NCBI GenBank assembly: GCA_019422485.1
Contig: JAHZDG010000004.1
Location: 55,334 to 66,139 of the forward strand
Source of the DNA: Alistipes sp.
Lineage (GTDB): Bacteria > Bacteroidota > Bacteroidia > Bacteroidales > Rikenellaceae
Reading direction: 5' to 3'
DNA: 10,806 bases
Position 1 is the first letter of the stretch; the number at the start of each line of letters is the position of its first letter. The notes beneath the pieces were generated by a model. The model was not told the DNA's origin and searched no databases. It saw only the letters and a program-made list of their open reading frames with translations. The translations under genes were made by a program, and so were the position numbers. Of this stretch, positions 7,305 through 10,806 are shown one piece after another.

Positions 7305-7336
7305 ATTGGCTGGCAAATCCGAAATCTGTACCTTTG
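7305..7336 (+). promoter_or_regulatory. Bacteroides-type promoter for murA (and lysC)
   Basis: TACCTTTG (7329-7336) matches every fixed position of the Bacteroidota -7 consensus TAnnTTTG. ATTG (7305-7308) matches the -33 TTTG element with one change, at a 20-base spacing, inside the usual 19-21. Transcription would begin around 7343 and leave a leader of about 100 bases before the murA ATG at 7442. Confidence 0.65.
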
Positions 7337-7348
7337 AGAAAAATAGGC

Positions 7349-7423
7349 TCCGAAACCCCGGATTATCCTCTTGCAAAAGGCTCATATTTTCCCAGGCCGG
7401 ACAAGAGACCCCTCCGTTTCGGA
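7349..7423 (+). promoter_or_regulatory. Possible folded 5' leader of murA mRNA
   Basis: TCCGAAAC (7349-7356) is the exact reverse complement of GTTTCGGA (7416-7423), and nested inside it CTCTTG (7368-7373) pairs with CAAGAG (7402-7407). The structure would fill most of the predicted leader. There is no T-run after it, so it does not look like an attenuator, and I recognise no known riboswitch class. Confidence 0.35.
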
Positions 7424-7441
7424 CCGCGAACCCCAAAGACT

Positions 7442-8749
7442 ATGGCAACATTCGAAGTAAAAGGGGGCGTGCCCCTGCACGGTGAAATCATCCCACAAGG
7501 CGCTAAAAACGAAGCGCTCCAAATCCTGTGTGCCACGCTACTGACCCCCGAAAAGGTCATCGTACACAATATTCCCCGCATCGTCGACGTCATGCAACTG
7601 ATCGAACTGCTGCGCCGTATGGGCGTACGAGTCGAAGAACTGGCTCCGGGCAGCTATTCATTCGAAGCCCGGGATCTCGACCTCGACTACCTGCGCAGCG
7701 AGGACTACTGCAAACGAGCCTCCCGCTTGAGAGGTTCGGTCATGATCATCGGCCCGCTGTTGGCCCGTTTCGGACAGGGTTTCATGCCCAAACCGGGTGG
7801 GGACAAAATTGGCCGCCGTCGGCTCGACACTCACTTCATCGGTTTCCAAAAATTGGGTGCCCGATTCAATTTCGATACCGATACCAACTACTATAGCGTC
7901 GAAGGGAAAAATCTCCAGGGCACATACATGCTGCTGGACGAAGCTTCGGTAACCGGGACCGCCAATATCGTAATGGCCGCCGTGCTGGCCCACGGAACCA
8001 CCACGATCTATAATGCCGCCTGCGAACCTTATCTCCAGCAGTTGTGCAAAATGCTCAACCGCATGGGGGCCCGGATCTCAGGCATTGCCTCCAACCTGTT
8101 GACCATCGAGGGGGTAGAGGCTCTGCATGGCACCGAACACACCTTGCTGCCCGATATGATCGAGGTGGGCAGCTTCATCGGCATGGCCGCCATGACTCAA
8201 AGTGAAATCACCATCAAAAACGTCTCATACGAAAATCTGGGGATTATCCCGGCTCAATTTGCCCGCATGGGGATCCAGTTCGAACAACGGGGCGACGACA
8301 TCTATATTCCGCGTCACGACAGCTACCAGATCGAAAGTTTTATCGATGGGTCGATCATGACCATCGCCGATGCACCCTGGCCGGGACTGACCCCTGACCT
8401 GCTGTCGGTCTTTCTGGTAGTGGCCACCCAGGCCAAAGGAGCCGTATTGATTCACCAGAAGATGTTCGAAAGCCGTCTGTTCTTCGTCGACAAACTGATC
8501 GATATGGGGGCCCAAATCATCCTGTGCGACCCGCACCGAGCAACGGTTATCGGGCATAACCACCAAATCCGGTGGCGTCCTACGGTGCTGTCATCGCCCG
8601 ATAGACGGGCCGGAGTGGCCCTGTTGATTGCCGCCCTGTCGGCTGACGGACGCAGCGTCATCCAGAACGTCGAACAGATCGACCGCGGATACCAAGACAT
8701 CGACGGCCGTCTCAACGCTTTGGGAGCCCGTATTCGTCGTATCGATTAG
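7442..8749 (+). CDS. murA: UDP-N-acetylglucosamine 1-carboxyvinyltransferase, Asp-type
   Basis: MurA transfers enolpyruvate from phosphoenolpyruvate to UDP-GlcNAc in the cytoplasm, the first committed step of peptidoglycan synthesis. The ATG at 7442 gives 435 residues, the usual family length; a longer TTG start at 7334 would lie inside the promoter. Landmarks: GAKNEAL with Lys22-Asn23 (UDP-GlcNAc/PEP site), the active-site loop PGGDKIGRRRLDTH, the TPDLL segment with Asp319 (counterpart of the catalytic Asp305 of E. coli), and a C-terminal block with DRRAGVALL and IDRGY near the end. In the loop, Asp121 replaces the Cys115 of E. coli MurA. Known: Cys-to-Asp MurA enzymes stay active and are not alkylated by fosfomycin. 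No Shine-Dalgarno site is visible. The next gene starts 24 bases after the stop codon with no terminator between them, so co-transcription is likely. Confidence 0.96.
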   Translation: MATFEVKGGVPLHGEIIPQGAKNEALQILCATLLTPEKVIVHNIPRIVDVMQLIELLRRMGVRVEELAPGSYSFEARDLDLDYLRSEDYCKRASRLRGSVMIIGPLLARFGQGFMPKPGGDKIGRRRLDTHFIGFQKLGARFNFDTDTNYYSVEGKNLQGTYMLLDEASVTGTANIVMAAVLAHGTTTIYNAACEPYLQQLCKMLNRMGARISGIASNLLTIEGVEALHGTEHTLLPDMIEVGSFIGMAAMTQSEITIKNVSYENLGIIPAQFARMGIQFEQRGDDIYIPRHDSYQIESFIDGSIMTIADAPWPGLTPDLLSVFLVVATQAKGAVLIHQKMFESRLFFVDKLIDMGAQIILCDPHRATVIGHNHQIRWRPTVLSSPDRRAGVALLIAALSADGRSVIQNVEQIDRGYQDIDGRLNALGARIRRID

Positions 8750-8773
8750 CCTGACTGTAACGCCCTCAACCTT

Positions 8774-10072
8774 ATGCAAACCTCGTTTTATTCTCCTTCG
8801 TTGAAAGTTTTCAAATTCGGAGGAGCATCGGTTCGCTCGGCCGAAGGAGTCGAAAATCTGGCTCGCATTGTCGCTGCACAATCAGGACCGCTGTTCATCG
8901 TGGTATCCGCCATGGGAAAAACGACCAATGCCCTGGAAGGGGTGTTGGAATCGTTCATGGGATACCAGGACGCCGAAGCCCTGAGTCGTTTTGAAGCCAT
9001 CACCCGACAGCACCGCGAGATGTTGAACCAACTCTTCGCACCCGAAGCCCGACAAACGGTCCATGAACGTCTGGAAGAACTTTTCACGCAGGTTCATCAA
9101 CTGATCGCTTCCGCCACTTCGCGAGACGATTACGACCGATGGTATGATCGCCTGGTCGGCTATGGGGAGTTGTTTTCCACCGTCATCGTCTCGCATTACT
9201 TGCAAAGTCAAGGAGTTGCGAACCGTTGGATCGACATGCGGAACTGTTTCGTCACCGACAGCCGTTACCGGGAAGCCAACATCAACATCGACCGCTCCGC
9301 TGAACGGCTTCAACAGGCCCTGTCCGGAGCCTCTGAACGCATTTTTGTCGGGCAGGGATTCATCGGAGCCACGGCAACCGGCCATCCGACCACGCTGGGT
9401 CGCGAAGGTTCGGACTATTCAGCCGCCATGGTGGCATATCTGCTCGATGCCGAGAGTGTCACCATCTGGAAAGACGTCGAAGGGATTCTGAACGGTGACC
9501 CCCGTCTGTTCGACGATACGGTCTACCTGCCTCAACTGACCTATCTGGATGCGATTGAATTAGCATACAGCGGGGCCCAGGTGATCCACCCCAAAACCAT
9601 CAAGCCGCTGCAAAACAAACATATTCCCCTCTATGTACGTCCGTTTGCCGAGCCCACCAAACCGGGAACGGTCATTTGCGGACGCATTGACCGACCGGTG
9701 GACGTGCCCATCCGGATTCTCAAACAACGACAAGTATTGGTATCCGTCCGACCCAAAGACTTCTCGTTCGTATTGGAAGAACGACTGGGGGATATTTTCT
9801 CCGTATTTCAACAGTATCACCTGAAAATCAACCTTATTCAAAGTTCAGCCGTCAACCTGAGTGTATGTGTGGACGAATCGCGTTATCTGGAGCGAGTGAT
9901 CGACACTCTGCAGGTCGATTTCCGGGTCGTTTATAACCAAGGCGTGGAACTGCTGACCGTACGGGGATACGATCAGGACTCTTACCAACGTTATGCCGAA
10001 GCTCCGGGTGTCATGCTGGTTCAGAAAACCCGTCGAACGGTCCGATTGGTTCGTAAAACCTTAACGACCTAA
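8774..10072 (+). CDS. lysC: Aspartate kinase (monofunctional)
   Basis: Aspartate kinase phosphorylates L-aspartate with ATP and opens the pathway to diaminopimelate/lysine, threonine and methionine. At 432 residues the protein fits a monofunctional enzyme: an amino-acid-kinase domain (about 10-290) and a C-terminal ACT region (about 300-425), with no homoserine dehydrogenase fused. Motifs: KFGGASV (14-20), VVSAMGKTTNAL, the nucleotide-binding stretch GREGSDYSAA (209-218; many family members have GRGGSD), WKDVEG (232-237), DPR (242-244) and SGAQVIHP (266-273). The ACT region implies feedback control by a pathway amino acid, but which one cannot be read from sequence. Expression is probably from the murA promoter, since only 24 bases separate the genes. 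A hairpin terminator follows about 50 bases after the stop. The gene name follows common use; Bacteroidota often carry a second, fused aspartokinase (thrA-like), so this may be one of two. Confidence 0.94.
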   Translation: MQTSFYSPSLKVFKFGGASVRSAEGVENLARIVAAQSGPLFIVVSAMGKTTNALEGVLESFMGYQDAEALSRFEAITRQHREMLNQLFAPEARQTVHERLEELFTQVHQLIASATSRDDYDRWYDRLVGYGELFSTVIVSHYLQSQGVANRWIDMRNCFVTDSRYREANINIDRSAERLQQALSGASERIFVGQGFIGATATGHPTTLGREGSDYSAAMVAYLLDAESVTIWKDVEGILNGDPRLFDDTVYLPQLTYLDAIELAYSGAQVIHPKTIKPLQNKHIPLYVRPFAEPTKPGTVICGRIDRPVDVPIRILKQRQVLVSVRPKDFSFVLEERLGDIFSVFQQYHLKINLIQSSAVNLSVCVDESRYLERVIDTLQVDFRVVYNQGVELLTVRGYDQDSYQRYAEAPGVMLVQKTRRTVRLVRKTLTT

Positions 10073-10120
10073 TTCAACGGTCCGTTTTGAAGGAACGCCT
10101 TTTGAAATTCAAACCCGCAC

Positions 10121-10163
10121 CAAATAAAAAGAGGTTCCAAATTATTGGAACCTCTTTTATTTG
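10121..10163. terminator. Bidirectional intrinsic terminator between lysC and recJ
   Basis: The arms CAAATAAAAAGAGGTTCCAA (10121-10140) and TTGGAACCTCTTTTATTTG (10145-10163) pair along 19 bp with a single bulged A, around an ATTA loop. The AT-only outer part gives a T-rich tail on either strand. The + strand gene lysC ends 48 bases before it and the - strand gene recJ ends 29 bases after it, so one hairpin can serve both converging transcripts. Confidence 0.9.
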
Positions 10164-10192
10164 CTCACGGCTGGGAGGGGCTGTACGGTTTA

Positions 10193-10806
10193 TCAATAAT
10201 CCCCATAATTGCTCGGCGGGGTCTTTTTGATATCCCGAATGCGCAACTGGGCCGACACCGTCCCCCGATAGTGGTTTTCCACCACCGTATAACAAACGTC
10301 GATACTGCGCCCGGCCCGAATGTATTCATACAATTTAGGCTGTTGAAACGCAATGGCCGGAGCCACCGTATTGGGCTTTTCCCGCTGGATCAGGTCCATT
10401 TTCAAATGTTCCTGCTCGGCGCCCACCAAACGGGCATCGCCTCGGTTGCTGACCCCTTGGGTCATAAATACAGGAGCCGTATTTCCCGGGCCAAACGGCT
10501 GGAAACGACATAAAGTCGCCCGGAACTTAGGCGTAATGTCGCTGAACAACAACTTCGCATCGATGTCCACCTGAGGGATCAACATCTGCGGATCGATGTG
10601 CTGTTCGACATAGGCATTGAAACGTTGGGTAAAAGCCGGTACATTTTCCGGTTTCATGGTCAGTCCGGCCGCATACATGTGCCCCCCGAAATTTTCGAGC
10701 AGATCGGCACAGGATTCCACCGCCTGATAGAGATCGAAACCGGGCACACTGCGCGCCGAACCGGTCACAAAGCCGGTGCTTTTGGTCAGGACGACCGTCG
10801 GGCGGT
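10193..10806 (-). CDS. recJ: Single-stranded-DNA-specific exonuclease RecJ, C-terminal part
   Basis: RecJ degrades single-stranded DNA 5' to 3' in recombination and mismatch/base-excision repair. About 204 C-terminal residues are present; the N-terminal part with the metal-binding DHH domain lies beyond the window edge, and the frame stays open to it. The visible part begins RPTVVLTKSTGFVTGSARSV, the end of the DHHA1 domain's first strands. Then comes FGGHMYAAGL with the conserved GGH and AAG elements (near 10665-10694), and after it the OB-fold domain with FQPFGPGNTAPVF. The reading ends in TGA at 10193. The gene converges on lysC and shares its terminator. Nothing looks truncated within the visible part. 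Confidence 0.95.
   Translation of the reverse strand, partial: RPTVVLTKSTGFVTGSARSVPGFDLYQAVESCADLLENFGGHMYAAGLTMKPENVPAFTQRFNAYVEQHIDPQMLIPQVDIDAKLLFSDITPKFRATLCRFQPFGPGNTAPVFMTQGVSNRGDARLVGAEQEHLKMDLIQREKPNTVAPAIAFQQPKLYEYIRAGRSIDVCYTVVENHYRGTVSAQLRIRDIKKTPPSNYGDY

Noticed and set aside
7334..7441. Longer N terminus for MurA from a TTG at 7334
   Set aside because: The codon is part of the predicted -7 element, and MurA proteins begin within a few residues of the first strand seen after the ATG at 7442.
10145..10513. 122-residue + strand frame antisense to recJ
   Set aside because: It begins inside the terminator hairpin and runs opposite well-conserved RecJ coding sequence.

Overview
This window looks like chromosomal DNA of a GC-rich member of the Bacteroidota, most likely order Bacteroidales. 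An Alistipes/Rikenellaceae-like lineage is my guess, at low confidence. The reasons are a four-gene module in the order of the hmuSTUV part of the Bacteroidales haem-uptake locus, a MurA of the Bacteroidota type, a Bacteroides-type promoter match (TAnnTTTG -7 element) upstream of murA, and almost no Shine-Dalgarno sequences before the genes. No tRNA, rRNA, CRISPR array, insertion sequence or phage gene is visible.

Region 1 (1-5606, + strand) is a tightly packed operon, cut off at its 5' end by the window edge. It encodes a very large CobN/Mg-chelatase-H-like protein with a C-terminal membrane anchor (HmuS-like), a polytopic membrane protein (HmuT-like), a MotA/TolQ/ExbB-type proton-channel subunit (HmuU-like) and a small DUF2149-type protein resembling a short ExbD/TolR (HmuV-like). 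Spacings are 1-nt overlap, 4-nt gap and 4-nt overlap, so the four products are probably made together. The inferred job is chelation or, more likely, dechelation of a metallotetrapyrrole (haem) at the membrane, coupled to proton-motive force. This is the most interesting system in the window.

Region 2 (5607-7063, + strand) holds a roughly 320-base gap without a convincing gene, then a secreted alpha/beta hydrolase with a Cys nucleophile motif, ending in a strong intrinsic terminator.

Region 3 (7064-10072, + strand) starts with an intergenic region that contains an AT-rich island, a perfect inverted repeat, a good Bacteroides-type promoter and a potentially structured leader. It is followed by murA (first committed step of peptidoglycan synthesis, with Asp in place of the fosfomycin-target Cys) and, 24 bases later, an aspartate kinase gene (entry to the lysine, diaminopimelate, threonine and methionine pathways). 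The pair may link two supply lines of cell-wall precursor.

Region 4 (10073-10806) has a hairpin that can terminate transcription from both sides, then the C-terminal part of recJ on the - strand, which runs out of the window.
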